Part shown: positions 36,641 to 47,165 of the stretch, one piece after another
Position numbering within the stretch: the stretch's first letter is position 1
Layout of the letters: each line of letters begins with the position of its first letter
Source of the DNA: Priapulus caudatus
Taxonomy: Eukaryota; Priapulida; Priapulimorpha; Priapulimorphida; Priapulidae
Reading direction: 5' to 3'
Length of the DNA: 51,572 nucleotides
NCBI RefSeq assembly: GCF_000485595.1
Contig: NW_014577088.1
Span: 461,729 to 513,300 of the forward strand
Translations under genes and position numbers: made by a program
The notes under the pieces: model-generated
Database searches by the model: none
Seen by the model: the letters and a program-made list of their open reading frames with translations, nothing else
Told to the model about the DNA's origin: nothing

Positions 36641-36742
36641 GAGGGAGGAAAGGAGTGAGTGAGTGAGTGAGTGAGTGAGTGAGGAGGGAGGAGGGAGGGA
36701 GGAGGGAGGAGGGAGAGAGGGAGGCGAGGGAGGGAGGGAGGA
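36500..36742. repeat. (GCAC)n-(GA)n-(GAGT)n-(GGA)n compound microsatellite
   Basis: GCAC/ACGC units (36510-36568), then ACAGACAG, (GA)n with GATA units (36581-36639), (GAGT)n (36655-36683) and GGAGG-type DNA to 36742. The minus-strand open frame across it (RVRACVRAC..., SLSLSL, PPSSLPP) is repeat-derived. Confidence 0.95.
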
Positions 36743-37025
36743 GTCATGTGCCATATATATATCGGGTAAAACATTTTGTAGAAATATATAAGATGATACA
36801 ATACAGCACGATATGGGTGCACGATATAGAGATATTGACCTCTGATATAATGTGAAAAGGAAATCAGAAAAAACCATGCAAATGTGAACGTAACGTAGAG
36901 GGGGTGTAGAAGAGACAGAGAAGTTTAGAACTTTCGTAGATGAAGGGGAGGAAGCAACAGAAAGAAGTAAAGGTAGAGGTAGAGGGATGAGAAAAATGCG
37001 GGCTAAACCTGTAAAATCTAACTCA

Positions 37026-37060
37026 CCGAGTTCTGACTTTTCGATTACTTGGTCCAACAT
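37026..37060 (-). CDS. Possible first coding exon, minus strand (weak)
   Basis: On the minus strand an ATG at 37060 in a good context (ACAATG, A at -3) opens MLDQVIEKSEL and then meets a strong donor CTCG/GTGAGTTAG (exon end about 37026). Without splicing the frame stays open for 203 codons, but its second half is the GA/GCAC microsatellite at 36500-36742, so splicing near 37025 is the more reasonable model. No later exon was found. Coding status is uncertain. Confidence 0.2.
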
Positions 37061-37643
37061 TGTGTGGCTTTTACGCAGAATATTGTACTTATAAGTTAGA
37101 ACAATCAGTTCTTCCTACTTAGAAGTTAATTCTCGATCTGCAATAAGAGACCAACTTTCAAGGTGGAATACAAATATGTACAGCAGAAATGCACGCGTTA
37201 AACAATAATTATGATCGTTGAATAATTTCACAAAATCTTACAGTTTAGTCCAGGTGCATAATGAATAGTACGAAATTAAAAGAGACAGGACGCCTGCACT
37301 ATCATTTCCATAATATATGCACTGCTCATAGGAGACGGGTTTATTCATTTAGTAAGAACTAACTATAAGATCCTCACTCACACAATACATATACAGTGAT
37401 ACACCGCATTACGATAATGTGGGTTGCGTAAATATGTCCATATGTAATTTTCAAATGATGACAACCAAACTCGCGATACCAAACGATAATTAGCTCTTGT
37501 GTAGTATTTTGGCTGAAATAAATAAGGATTTCTATCAAAAATCTGGGATGTTAAATCCCCTTCAATAAAATGAATGCACTTTTACCAAATCCTAATATAA
37601 ATCACATGATATATTTAATACATATATACAGCCAGCTGACAAT

Positions 37644-38030
37644 ATGACAGACAGAAAAGTTATTTTGACAGAAAAACTCTCCATAGGAATTGGTATCTCA
37701 AACTATATAATGGAAGGCAATAAATTTCGCGTTACGAACGTCTTTCGGGAATGCATTACTTACGTAACGCGATGTATGACTGTATACGCTGTAAATGATG
37801 GCATTGCTTGCGGGATGTCTTGCTGTAACAAAGTAACGTGCTCTATATATATTGTCCTTTTTTTCTGCATGATACACATCGGAAGCATTTCATCAACAAT
37901 GTCGCCATCATTTCGAGGTGAGACGTTTAAATTACTAGAGGCGGCTGCAGAAGCAATAGTAAGCACAGTACCGTGCATGTACAGCAAAATGCAGTACCTG
38001 ACATCTCACGACCCCGGCTCTCAAAACTAA
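37644..38030 (+). CDS. Unrecognised open frame of 128 codons (weak)
   Basis: An ATG-started frame with mixed composition, several Cys (GMSCCNKVTCS) and a hydrophobic stretch (YIVLFFCMIHIGS) that might be a membrane segment. No known domain. Inside it ATGTCGCCATCATTTCGAG/GTGAGA (about 37900-37919) could be a separate start exon with a donor, and the opposite strand is also open there (starting MLYMHGTVL), so the strand is not settled. Length alone is weak evidence. Confidence 0.15.
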   Translation: MTDRKVILTEKLSIGIGISNYIMEGNKFRVTNVFRECITYVTRCMTVYAVNDGIACGMSCCNKVTCSIYIVLFFCMIHIGSISSTMSPSFRGETFKLLEAAAEAIVSTVPCMYSKMQYLTSHDPGSQN

Positions 38031-38280
38031 TTACTTCTAGAAAATCCATCCATTTTCACCTCATAAGGAGAAACGACAATAGACGACATTTGATTCTCAC
38101 TGAATTATCGCAGGGCGGCAGGGAAGATATCTTAGGGGTGGTAGAAAACGAAGGAGGTTTAGCAAGCCACAGAAGAGGCAGGCAAAGGGGAGTGGATTCC
38201 TAATTATAAACACAAGTCTACTTTCTTGCATTTAGAGTTCGGCAAACGTTTGCGTGTAATAAAAAACACGCACTCAACCT

Positions 38281-38420
38281 CACTCACACACACACACACA
38301 CACACATGCACACATACACACACACGCGCACGCGCACGCGCACGCGCACGCGCACGCGCACACGCACACGCACACGCACACGCACACGCACACGCACACG
38401 CGCGCGCGCGCGCGCAAGAA
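38281..38420. repeat. (AC)n-(GCGCAC)n-(GC)n compound array
   Basis: CA dinucleotides, then GCGCAC and ACGCAC hexamers, then alternating CG. It is followed at 38420-38665 by GA/GGA-rich DNA. Strong Z-DNA-type alternation. Confidence 0.95.
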
Positions 38421-38982
38421 GAAGAAGAACAAGTGTAGGAATAAATAGACATGGGGCAGAAGGTTGTAGGAATTCAGGGAGATAGGCAGAAGTAGGGGAA
38501 GGTTGGGAAGGGTCGAGGGAGGAACGGATAGAGGAAGATGGAGAAATGGCAGGGGAAGGAAAAATGGTGAAGTCTTTGGAGAGGGAGAGGAGATGGAAGA
38601 TAGGGAGAGATATGAAGAGTGATGGGTAGAGGGGGAGGAAAAGAGCGAGGGAGGGAGATGTGATAAAACAAAGCGCAGATTTATCAATTGAATAAATGCT
38701 AAAGCTAAAATCCACATATGAAACCATCGTGACAGTTACATAGTTTATCTACAGCATTTCGCTTTTAATTTCAGACAAAAGATGAATTAAAAAGCTTTAT
38801 CAACATTATCAACGAGCGTTTATTAAAGAGATACGAGTCATCAATTTCATATTTTCTGTAAGAAACTCAACAAAGCCAAACATGAGTCCGATCCAACCAT
38901 TAGTGGAAATTACTCTGCAACAATTAACAATCCCCAGCGGGCTTCACGTTCACTGTGTCACTCTAAGTTCACCGTCTAGACA
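38421..38982. other. Degenerate purine-rich tract, then unique DNA
   Basis: 38421-38665 is about 85-90 percent purine by eye, without a clean unit. The rest to 38982 is unique with no gene seen. Confidence 0.6.
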
Positions 38983-38987
38983 TTTGA

Positions 38988-39029
38988 CCAAGAGCGTATT
39001 AAGAAGGAACCTTCTTTATACGCCCTTGA
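38988..39029. mobile_element. Palindromic mini-TIR element, TCARRAG family, copy 6
   Basis: A 42-bp foldback made almost only of the two ends of the 285-bp element at 21734: CCAAGAGCGTATTAAGAAGG joined through AA to CCTTCTTTATACGCCCTTGA. The first base is C in place of T. The exact repeat TTTGA lies at 38983-38987 and 39030-39034. Confidence 0.9.
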
Positions 39030-39814
39030 TTTGACGTATAATAGCTTCCTATAATAGCCCGTCTGCTCGGAATTGTCACCATGGTGATAAGTATAACAGC
39101 TACACTAAACACCTAACAGCTCATCCGCGGTATCGTGTTGCTTTTAAAACCTGCTAACACTAATTACATCTAGTGATACCGTTTAGTCTGAACTATCAAG
39201 AACCTACATTAGACGACATTTCACTCCCATAAATACGCTTTTTGATTTCCCCCACTTTCCGTGGGGTGCACTGAAAGTTCAGCAGGCGTCTCCGCATAAC
39301 ATGTAACGATAGCCATGTTCAGACAGTAGTAGCTTTTAGAATAGAATCCTTTCATGATCGATGTTCACCGGGTTATTCAACGGTCACGGTGAAATAGAAA
39401 ACCACCATTAGAAATTTCTTACAACACTACCTTAACGAGGTGTAGCCTTTCTTTTCATTGAAAATCCATATTGCATAGTGCAGGTTCAATTAAACGCTCA
39501 AAACTATTCTCGATGAAGACGGCAATTGATGATTACGTGGTGGCTGTTTAAATTGATACTGGAGACAACGAGCTGTCTTCTATTATATATATAAATGACA
39601 AATTTCAATACAGTAAAAACCCGCGAGTGAGAACCTAGTTTTTAAGAACCTGTTAGGCTAAAATTTTCCAGTTATACTCCCTCTATACAAGAACCTGTTT
39701 AGCCTAAAATTTGAAACAGGTTCTTATTTTCTAAAATCTATATAAAAAGATGTGTAGGCCTACACTTGGGCAAATAAGATAGATCAACATTTTGGATCCT
39801 TTTTTTGGCTAACG

Positions 39815-40370
39815 CTCCATTAGGAGTGTTCCCAACTTTGATATCATTAATGATTAATGATTAATGATTAAAGTAACTACGTCACGAATTTTCTATGGTA
39901 AAATTTGGAATATTTTTGTTGCCATTTTTTTACATTAAAAGTAAAAACTAACGGGACTAAACGTATCGTCAAAATTCTTACCTGATAAGATTGTTTCTCA
40001 ACTAGCTAAAAATCTAAAAAACCTGGACGATTTGATATTAGTGTTCATAACATTAATTGCTTGCTATGGGCTATGTATGAGTCACGAGTGTATGTTTACA
40101 TCGAACAATATAGTAAAATAAGAGGTATAGTGCAGCAATTTAACCATAAAAAGTGAACAAAATCACAAATTATTTCGTGAAAAAGAAATTTTTTTTTTTA
40201 CCATTTACGGTGACGTAATCACTTTAATGATTAATAATCTTAACCCTAACCTAAACCCTAACCCTAACCCTAACCTAAATGACATTAAACCACAAACTAA
40301 TATATGACCATGACCATATATATATCTAATGGCATTAATGACATTAAAGTTGGAAACACTCCTAATGGAG
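39815..40370. mobile_element. TIR element with telomere-like repeats, nested (family B)
   Basis: The ends are CTCCATTAGGAGTGTTCCCA and, inverted, CTCCATTAGGAGTGTTTCCA, continuing AACTTTGATATCATTAATG against AACTTTAATGTCATTAATG. ATTAATG units repeat in tandem near both ends (39848-39872, 40222-40232). A CCCTAA array sits at 40240-40278. No clear target duplication was found at the outer edges. Non-coding. Confidence 0.8.
40240..40278 (-). repeat. Interstitial telomere-like array in the nested element
   Basis: Six units of CCCTAA or CCTAA, some with one base missing (AACCTAAACCC). TTAGGG reads on the minus strand. Confidence 0.9.
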
Positions 40371-40724
40371 TATCACCACCTTTTTTGGAGACACAGGTGC
40401 CTTATCACTCCAATTTAATACACTGTAAATGCCAATGTTAAAAATCAAATAGAATTGTTATTGTTGCAATTACACATAAATACTGTATATATATTGTTTA
40501 TATCTCCATGGATACACATCAGCATATGGAAGAGTCTGTAGAATGATGAACATTCGAACCAGGGGAACCATACCGTATGAAAAACATTTGGGAATTTTCT
40601 TTAGAAAATAAGAACCTATTTAAGAACCTAAATAGCCTCAATTTGTGCTAAGTACCATTTATGTAAGAACCTGTTTAGGCTAACTTGGGAAAATTCAGGT
40701 TCTTACTCGCTGGTTTTTACTGTA

Positions 40725-41430
40725 GGCCTATATATCGCGTTATATTCGTAAATGTTAGTGCTACGTGTTGTAAACTGTGAACTCAATTAAATGCACGCAC
40801 CTATATACGATGTGCCCCGAGTTACGTGTTTTGAACGGTAAGTTCGATTATTAAATGTGCTTAGCCACGATGTTACTTTCTGCATGTTACTTGAGCGGTA
40901 AACAGGTTGATCTGGTGAAGGCTTCCACGATTATATTCCGCATTTCGCATCAATGGCCGCGTCTACATTCCGCAATATATGGAGAATTACCTGGCAGCTC
41001 GGTTTATTAGATTGAGTAGAGAAAGCACATGGTATGCACACCCAAGGGAAATTCATACAATAATTGACATCACATGTACTTGCTACTTATGTTTTAGGAA
41101 TAACGTTCTTTTTTAGTTATAGTAGGTAGCATTCAAAGAGTAGAAGTAATTATTGTTCGAAGAATTCGGGGCAGGAAATCTATACTCGGTTGCTGGCGTC
41201 ATATCGGTTGAATGACATAGACTAACAATTATGTAAGCACGAACAATTTGCATAAAAGAAGTATACAGAGATGTTGTTTCTATGTCAAGACACGAACTTT
41301 AAACGTGCGCCGTCACAAACATAATGTGGATATAATTCAGAATGAAAAGGACCCGATACATTTTTAGACTTGGGAAATTGATGGATCTGATTTTTTACAT
41401 TTTCATTTGCCCATATACTCTTTTTCCATC
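40725..41430. other. Unique DNA, no gene seen
   Basis: AT-rich mixed DNA with frequent stops. A frame opening at 41342 runs only into the (CCT)n tract. Confidence 0.5.
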
Positions 41431-41436
41431 CTTCTT

Positions 41437-41757
41437 CGTCTTCTCCTCCTCCTCCTCCTCCTCTTCCTGCCTCTCCGGCCCTCCTCCTCCTCCTCCTCCT
41501 CTTCCTCTCCTTCCTCCTCCTCACTCCTCCTCCCTCCTTGCTTCCTCCTCCTCCTCCTCCTTGGCCTCCTGCTCCTCCTCCTCCTCCTCCTGCCTCCCCT
41601 TCCTCCTCCTTCTCCTCCTCCTCCTCCTCTTCCTCCTCCTCCTCCTCCTTCCTCTCCTCCTCTCTCCTCCTCCTCCTCCTTCTCCTCCTCCTCCTCCTCC
41701 TCCTTCTCCTCCTCCTCCTCCTCCTCCTGCTTCTTCCTCCCCCTCCTCCTCTTCCGC
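41437..41757. repeat. (CCT)n pyrimidine tract
   Basis: About 320 bp of CCT/TCC units with TTCC breaks, almost without purines on the plus strand. Frames across it on both strands (poly-Ser/Leu/Pro, poly-Glu/Arg/Gly) are repeat translations. Mirror-symmetric pyrimidine tracts of this kind can form triplex DNA. Confidence 0.95.
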
Positions 41758-41835
41758 CACAATCCTTCTACTCCCTCTTCAGTCTTCACCCTCTCGTTCT
41801 CTTCGTGCACTGGTCAGGTGTGCACTCGTCAATTA

Positions 41836-42110
41836 CGCTGAGAGGGTCTATGTCCCCCAGGGTACTGCCGGAACGCTACAGGAACGTACGCGTCCGGATA
41901 TACCGGAACGTACCTGGCACTATCTAATATGCCGGACCGTACTCGCCTACTCACTAACGAGTCTAGGGAGTCGCCTACGCCTACTCCCCAACCCTAACCC
42001 TAACCCTAACCCTAACCATATCAAATAGTTACCAGGGTACGTTCCGGTATAACGGACCGGACCCAGGGTACGTTCCGGCAGTACCCTGGGGGACATAGAC
42101 CCTATGAGCG
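41836..42110. mobile_element. TIR element with telomere-like repeats (family C)
   Basis: The left end CGCTGAGAGGGTCTATGTCC matches the inverted right end CGCTCATAGGGTCTATGTCC, and the match goes on through CCCAGGGTACTGCCGGAACG. TCAATTA lies directly outside both ends (41829-41835 and 42111-42117), a 7-bp duplication, or 8 if the shared C is counted. That size fits hAT- or P-type elements. CCGGAACGTAC motifs repeat inside both flanks. The centre holds CCCTAA repeats. Non-coding. Confidence 0.88.
41988..42018 (-). repeat. Interstitial telomere-like array in element C
   Basis: Five CCCTAA units, CCCCAACCCTAACCC to CCCTAACCATA. Same orientation as the arrays at 11888 and 40240. Confidence 0.92.
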
Positions 42111-42117
42111 TCAATTA

Positions 42118-42483
42118 CAACCAGTGTTGTGACCACAGAAAAAAAACATTAGAAGCTCGCGTTTGTCACACTCAGCCTCAATCCATTACATATTCCGTAA
42201 TACACGGATGTACGGTAGAGGTAACGGTGCGCAGATATAATAGTCAGTGGCTACTCGCTCGTCTGATTAATAAAGAAACAGAGCAATATTATTATTATGC
42301 TCTTGTTATTATATATTCAATCCGAACTGTACCACCTGCAGTGCACGTATATGTACAGACATGAGCGAATAACGTTAATAATATGCTTGGCCGTGTGCCA
42401 CCGATAACTGACAGAAAGACCTAGAATCCGGCAGAATAAAATCGATGGCTATATAGCCCAGCATATGCGTCTTGTTTTATTAC
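42118..42483. other. Unique DNA, no gene seen
   Basis: An 86-codon plus-strand frame (42104-42364) begins inside element C and has no recognised motif. Confidence 0.45.
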
Positions 42484-42488
42484 TATTG

Positions 42489-42530
42489 TCAGGAGCGTAT
42501 TAAGAAGGTGGCTTCTTTATACGCTCTTGC
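42489..42530. mobile_element. Palindromic mini-TIR element, TCARRAG family, copy 7
   Basis: A 42-bp foldback: TCAGGAGCGTATTAAGAAGG, TG, GCTTCTTTATACGCTCTTGC. It is the same short form as 38988, built from the ends of the 21734 element. Flanks TATTG and TAGTA agree at only three of five bases, so a target duplication is not shown. Confidence 0.8.
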
Positions 42531-42535
42531 TAGTA

Positions 42536-43381
42536 TGCATCTATAGAGGTAGTTGTAGGATTAAGACCTATATAGCGCAACAAGCTCGATCAAGCCGTAC
42601 AAATTACACATATAGAAATCAATGCACGCAAACCTAAATAAACGCCTTCTCAAGGAATACCTGCGAGCACATCGAGTGATTGCTGATAGTGGCGAACGAA
42701 CTGATTATGATCCTATTGCTGACTATATAGTCTGCACATAGGGATCGCTATCAAAGGGAAAGCATCTCCCGCAAAGAGTTCAACGGCCTTGAAATCAGCT
42801 CCCACATACGACGGCTGCAGACAAGTTCACCGAATGTTGACACACATTTCTGACCTAATTTCCCCGGAGCGCTGTCGTCATCGACCGCGAGTGGATATCA
42901 TGTGCCCTTTCCAAGGAAAACACTATCGCCATGTTGCAGCGGGAACTATACAACGTGTCGAAAACGCAAGTGCGAAAAATTACTTACTGCGAGAAACAAA
43001 TGCAAAGATTATTACGTTGTCATTGTTAGTATGAGATCTGTTACATTATTCTTGCGAAATTTTCCTTGTATCGGATGCCGTTTTATTTTCCATGCATGTA
43101 AATATTCATTACCTGGCGTATATATATAATCAGTTCGATTCATGTTTATTTTATATCATATTATTAAAAATCGGATTAAATTATACCATGAATCGTATCG
43201 CCTGCAAAGGTAAGAATGGAAATCATACAAAAACTACACCGATTGTAACTGCATTATGCATCCACCTTCAAAGTGTATTAATTAGAATCGCCTTTAGTTG
43301 GATGCCGTAACGTTCGAAATTATAAATTTGGCGAAGTGTAGCTATATGGCAAATGACGTGATTGCAATTGACGTGAGGAAA

Positions 43382-43415
<34 letters not shown>

Positions 43416-44585
43416 TGGAATAATTAAAACGAACACGTAGTTTTACGACTTTTTAATGTTGTAGCTATAATAGCCAATGGCGAAATAATGGTAGCATTTA
43501 TCTAACTTTTCTGTGATCTTAATTTAAAAAAGAGAATATACACTATTTAAACAAAATTATGAGATTTTGTTTCGTCTTATAGCCAAATTATTGCCTTATA
43601 CCCATATTTTGCCGTTCGATTCGATGCAAACGAATATTCGTGACTCAACGCATTTTTCAGTATTGACGCGTACCAAAATTGCAAATCGCTTGATACTGTT
43701 TTAGATTTATATAACTACTCCAAATACGCTTTCCTCCTGTGAGTGTTTTTAATATTTAGTTTGCAAACAACTCTTCTCTTCTTCTGAATTTACTTAAAAT
43801 TAAAAATTAAAAATATATAATTTATAGTACTGTGTCGTTTTATATGCCTACTGTGTTACTGTACTACAACAGTATTGTAAATTGCATGTACTTTATTTGG
43901 TTTAAAACTGTAATATAAAAGGCTAAACACCCTTAATGTATTTACAACACTCTTTTTGCTCATCTCCTAAACCCAGTAGATTGGGAGGTGTTGAATCCTC
44001 GAGAGTGTATAATGAGTCCATGCGGGTCGTAGACTTCTCCCGTTGAAAAATACGATCAACGAATTATTGTACAGTGACGACACCTACAGGAACAGGCCTG
44101 CGTTAAACAATACGCCGGATCATAGCTCCTATCCGGATATATTCCAAATGTCAATTTATTTTCTCCGAAAGGTGGCGCTCGTGTTCATGCGCGCTCAAGA
44201 AAATATCCAAATCCGAGATCGCTATGTCCATGCCTCTATTATCACCTATTATTTCTTCCATAAGGTATCCGAGCTCAGCTTTAACTATATAAGTTTAATC
44301 AGATAAGGCACATTATATCTATTAAGCCGAGATAAATCAAACAATAAGTAAATGTGAACTTTCTACGTATATATGCACGATTTCTGTCACACAACCCGTG
44401 AATATCTAATCTCTAGGCTCTAATATCTATCTCTAGGCTAATATAATGATTAGGTATTTTCATATCAAACGACTAGCGAATATGTTCCCTCTACTATAAT
44501 GGTGTGATTTCAACCACATTGAGCGCGTTATAATTATGTAAACGATAGTTAGATTTTTTTTTATGTCCCACAAACTGTGAGTATG
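42536..44585. other. Unique AT-rich DNA, no gene seen
   Basis: A (TA)n array is at 43384-43414. A donor-like AAAG/GTAAGA near 43208 follows the short frame MNRIACK, with no other support. No repeat ends recognised. Confidence 0.45.
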
Positions 44586-44592
44586 TATGTTA

Positions 44593-44655
44593 TCAGGAGT
44601 AAGATAATATATAGGAACCTAATTAATATAGGATCCTATATTATCTTACTCCTGA
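44593..44655. mobile_element. Palindromic mini-TIR element, TCARRAG family, copy 8
   Basis: A 63-bp foldback: arm TCAGGAGTAAGATAATATAT and inverse ATATTATCTTACTCCTGA, with a second inner pair TAGGAACCT / AGGATCCTA. The exact repeat TGTTA lies at 44588-44592 and 44656-44660. Confidence 0.9.
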
Positions 44656-45035
44656 TGTTATCTGGTCTTTAATTATATATTTTCTAAATAAACGTGGTAG
44701 ACATTTTTTCGTATGGCACGACACGCGAATGTCTGATTTAATCTGTAATTTCAACGCAGATCGGCGACCTATATTAAATCCTGAACGCCGCATTACGACA
44801 TTAACTCCAATATGCTAAAGTATTTAGAAGCGGTGCGCCTTTTTATTTTATTATTTTATCACTGCAGTTAAACTTTTGTACGGACCCTTGTTGTCAATGA
44901 TTGAATATTGCTTTCACGTATGGGCTATATTTCGCAATTTACACATTAATTAGTTCCACATTTTATTCAAACGTCTATGCATATTTTGAATAGAGTCTCA
45001 AAAACATCTTTAGAATAGAGTACACTGCTAACATC

Positions 45036-45071
45036 ATAAATAATAATAATAATAATAATTATAATAATAAA
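45036..45071. repeat. (TAA)n at the 5' boundary of the R4-like element
   Basis: TAA/AAT units interrupted once by AATTATAAT, ending directly at GGTCCTGGGTAG. The same interruption is seen in the array after the element's 3' end. Confidence 0.9.
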
Positions 45072-45485
45072 GGTCCTGGGTAGACTTTACACTGCATCCG
45101 GTTGTGGAGTTTCAAGAATGAGCTTACTCTTTGCCACAACTACCTCCATGTCACCCCTGAGCGTACGTACCAAGGTGTAGTATTTGTTAGCTCCCCCGAG
45201 ACCTTGAAGTATCGGGTTGGCGTCTGGCGGGGCAAGTCTGTATCATAGGTAAGAGGGACTCTTTAGCCTTGGTCGGTAACCCCCCCTGGAGATGGTGTCT
45301 TGATAAAAAATACCGCTCTCTGGACTCTGGAGGAGCTCCCGATAACTGCGTCATTATGGGCCACCGACGTATGGACGTGCCATGATGTCCAGGAAATCTT
45401 TCGCCAACTATGGGTTAAATAGTAAATATCATTCAATGATAGATAAGCCAATACGGAAGTCATACCGCATCGCTCGTCGCGCTAG

Positions 45486-46148
45486 TCAACAAGAAGCGCG
45501 TCCCTCCGTGATAGCCAACAATTGGTTATTGAGTCGGCAAACGTTAACAGCCAAGCTTCCAATAGCAACCAGACCGAGGTCCGATCTCAAGTTGGCCTAA
45601 CTGAAGCAGCACCAACACCGCTAGCACAGTGCACCAACCCAGAAATAACCAACAGAAAAACAAGAAACCACTGGGCGAAGGATCAATACAATGATGTCAT
45701 GTGGTTCTATTATTTGGCCCAAGAGAACAACATTGACGGCGGGGTAGTAAAAGACACATACACGGTCTGGCGTGGCAGGAATCCAAACATCTTTCCAGCC
45801 ACCGATACAAATACTTATGCTAACACCAGGAGGTGGATTATAAAGAACGAGAAGCTCACCAACACTGAGATTGAGCCGATAGTTGTAGATGTCCGTAAGC
45901 AAAATAATACATTGCAATCAACACCTATCCCCTCTGAACAACCTGAAGACTTACAACCCCAGGACCCAGAGGCTGAACCAACACTACAGCATACGGATAC
46001 TTATAAAGTTGAATTAGTAATGGATATGGAAAATCAAATCTCTACCAAGCTGCTTAAAATTCAGGCAATCCAGCTGGATCAACGCATAAGCCTGAAAAAG
46101 GTCCGACTCAACAAGACGATACGCAACTATATTCAAGCTGCAATTTAG
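45486..46148 (+). pseudogene. N-terminal coding part of the R4-like retrotransposon
   Basis: Open for 220 codons between a TAG at 45483 and the TAG at 46146. The early part is Ser/Asn/Gln-rich (IESANVNSQASNSNQTEV). From about 45663 it reads RNHWAKDQYNDVMWFYYLAQ, then, at about 45822-45884, NTRRWIIKNEKLTNTEIEPI. That Trp-rich module is typical of the N-terminal DNA-binding region in R4/Dong-like proteins. The end (KVRLNKTIRNYIQAAI) should lead into the polymerase, but a stop follows. No ATG is near the beginning; in this group, translation start is often unclear. The frame survives better than the rest, so the copy may not be very old. Confidence 0.75.
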
Positions 46149-46379
46149 GCCCTCACTAATATCATCAAAGATTAATAATTAATGTACGTAATTACTGCTG
46201 TTATTGCTGGAGAGACAAAAGAATGAGTCATGACGCCTACAGAGGAACCAGCATCGAAGAAGAAGAAAGTTAGGACCAAAATCAAAATCAAATTAGTCAC
46301 ATAATCAACTATTCAAATAATAGCCCTAAGTGGTTGATATCAGGAATCACATTCTCTCTTTCAAAAAAGCAAGGACACA

Positions 46380-47165
46380 AAAGAACCAAAGAACTATCGA
46401 CCAATCCCTTGCCTGCTTACCACCTACAAGATTCTCACTGCTGCTATCACCAATCGCCTCTACAATCACTTACAGAAGCGCAGCATCCTCCCAGATGAGC
46501 GGAATGGCTGTCGAACAGAGTCCATATTGTGCAAAGACTAACTACTCATCAGTAACATGATTGTGAGCATGGCAACAAAGCTTTAGTTTAGAGGAACCTA
46601 AGAATGGTGTGAATTTATTATATAAAAGCCTTTGACAGTAACCACATTCCTGGATTCTTGCAGCCATGAAAATCTAACGTGTGTTCCCAACCATCATTCA
46701 GTTTATGGAAGCAACAATGAAGGAATGGAAGACTGAAATCGGCCTCTTCTCTCAAGGAGGCTGCGTCAAGACATTTCAATCAAGAGAGGAATCTTTCAGG
46801 GTGACTCGCTCACTGCCCTGCTATTCCGCTTAGCACTAACACCGCTTATCACTTGCAGTCGATAAACACAACACCATCAGTCACCTGCTCTACATGGATG
46901 ATCTTAAACTGATCGCCAAGAATGAATAAGATCGAGAGCAGGCCTTGGTAACAGTGAAATCATTCAGTAATGACATCAACATGGAGTTTAGCTTGGACGA
47001 GTGCGCAACCGCAATCTTAAAAGGTGGTAAACTAGTGAAAAGTCGAAATATATCCAGCTTGATAACAAAACAGTGCTCCAAGAAGTCTGAACCACGACGA
47101 TACCTCGATGACGTGACGGACGAAAGTGATGGTATTCAGCATGCGAAGGTAACGGAGAACATTAC
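46380..47165 (+). pseudogene. Reverse transcriptase remains of the R4-like retrotransposon
   Basis: Fragments of the palm and fingers in shifting frames: EPKNYRPIPCLP (46383 on), LPDERNGCR (46488-46514), IKRGIFQGDSLTALLF (about 46785-46830), LLYMDDLKLIAKNE (46885-46927, catalytic YMDD at 46891-46902), then SNDINMEFSLDECATAILKG (46970 on) and GDGIQHAKVTENI-like sequence to about 47162. The order is that of a normal polymerase. The catalytic Asp pair is kept, but several stops and frameshifts prevent a protein. The part that should follow, with the thumb, zinc knuckle and endonuclease, is absent. Confidence 0.82.

Larger units (their letters stand above)
39611..40722. mobile_element. pogo/mariner-like TIR element carrying a nested element
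   Basis: The left end CAGTAAAAACCCGCGAGT and the right end (inverse CAGTAAAAACCAGCGAGT) match at 17 of 18 bases and continue as AAGAACCT-type sequence. TA lies directly outside both ends (39609-39610, 40723-40724), the target duplication of Tc1/mariner/pogo elements, and CAGT ends are common in that group. Subterminal AAGAACCTGTTTAGGCTAA-like blocks recur inward from both ends. There is no transposase frame. The centre (39815-40370) is a different TIR element that inserted into this one. Confidence 0.85.

Noticed and set aside
36449-37060. 203-codon minus-strand protein with SLSLSL and RVRACVRAC
   Set aside because: Most of it is the GA/GCAC microsatellite; only the first 12 codons are kept as a possible exon.
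39975-39995. Strong minus-strand donor CAG/GTAAGAAT
   Set aside because: Lies inside a non-coding TIR element with no open exon behind it.
41342-42028. 228-codon plus-strand frame ending NPNPNPN
   Set aside because: Made of the (CCT)n tract and the telomere-like array of a TIR element.
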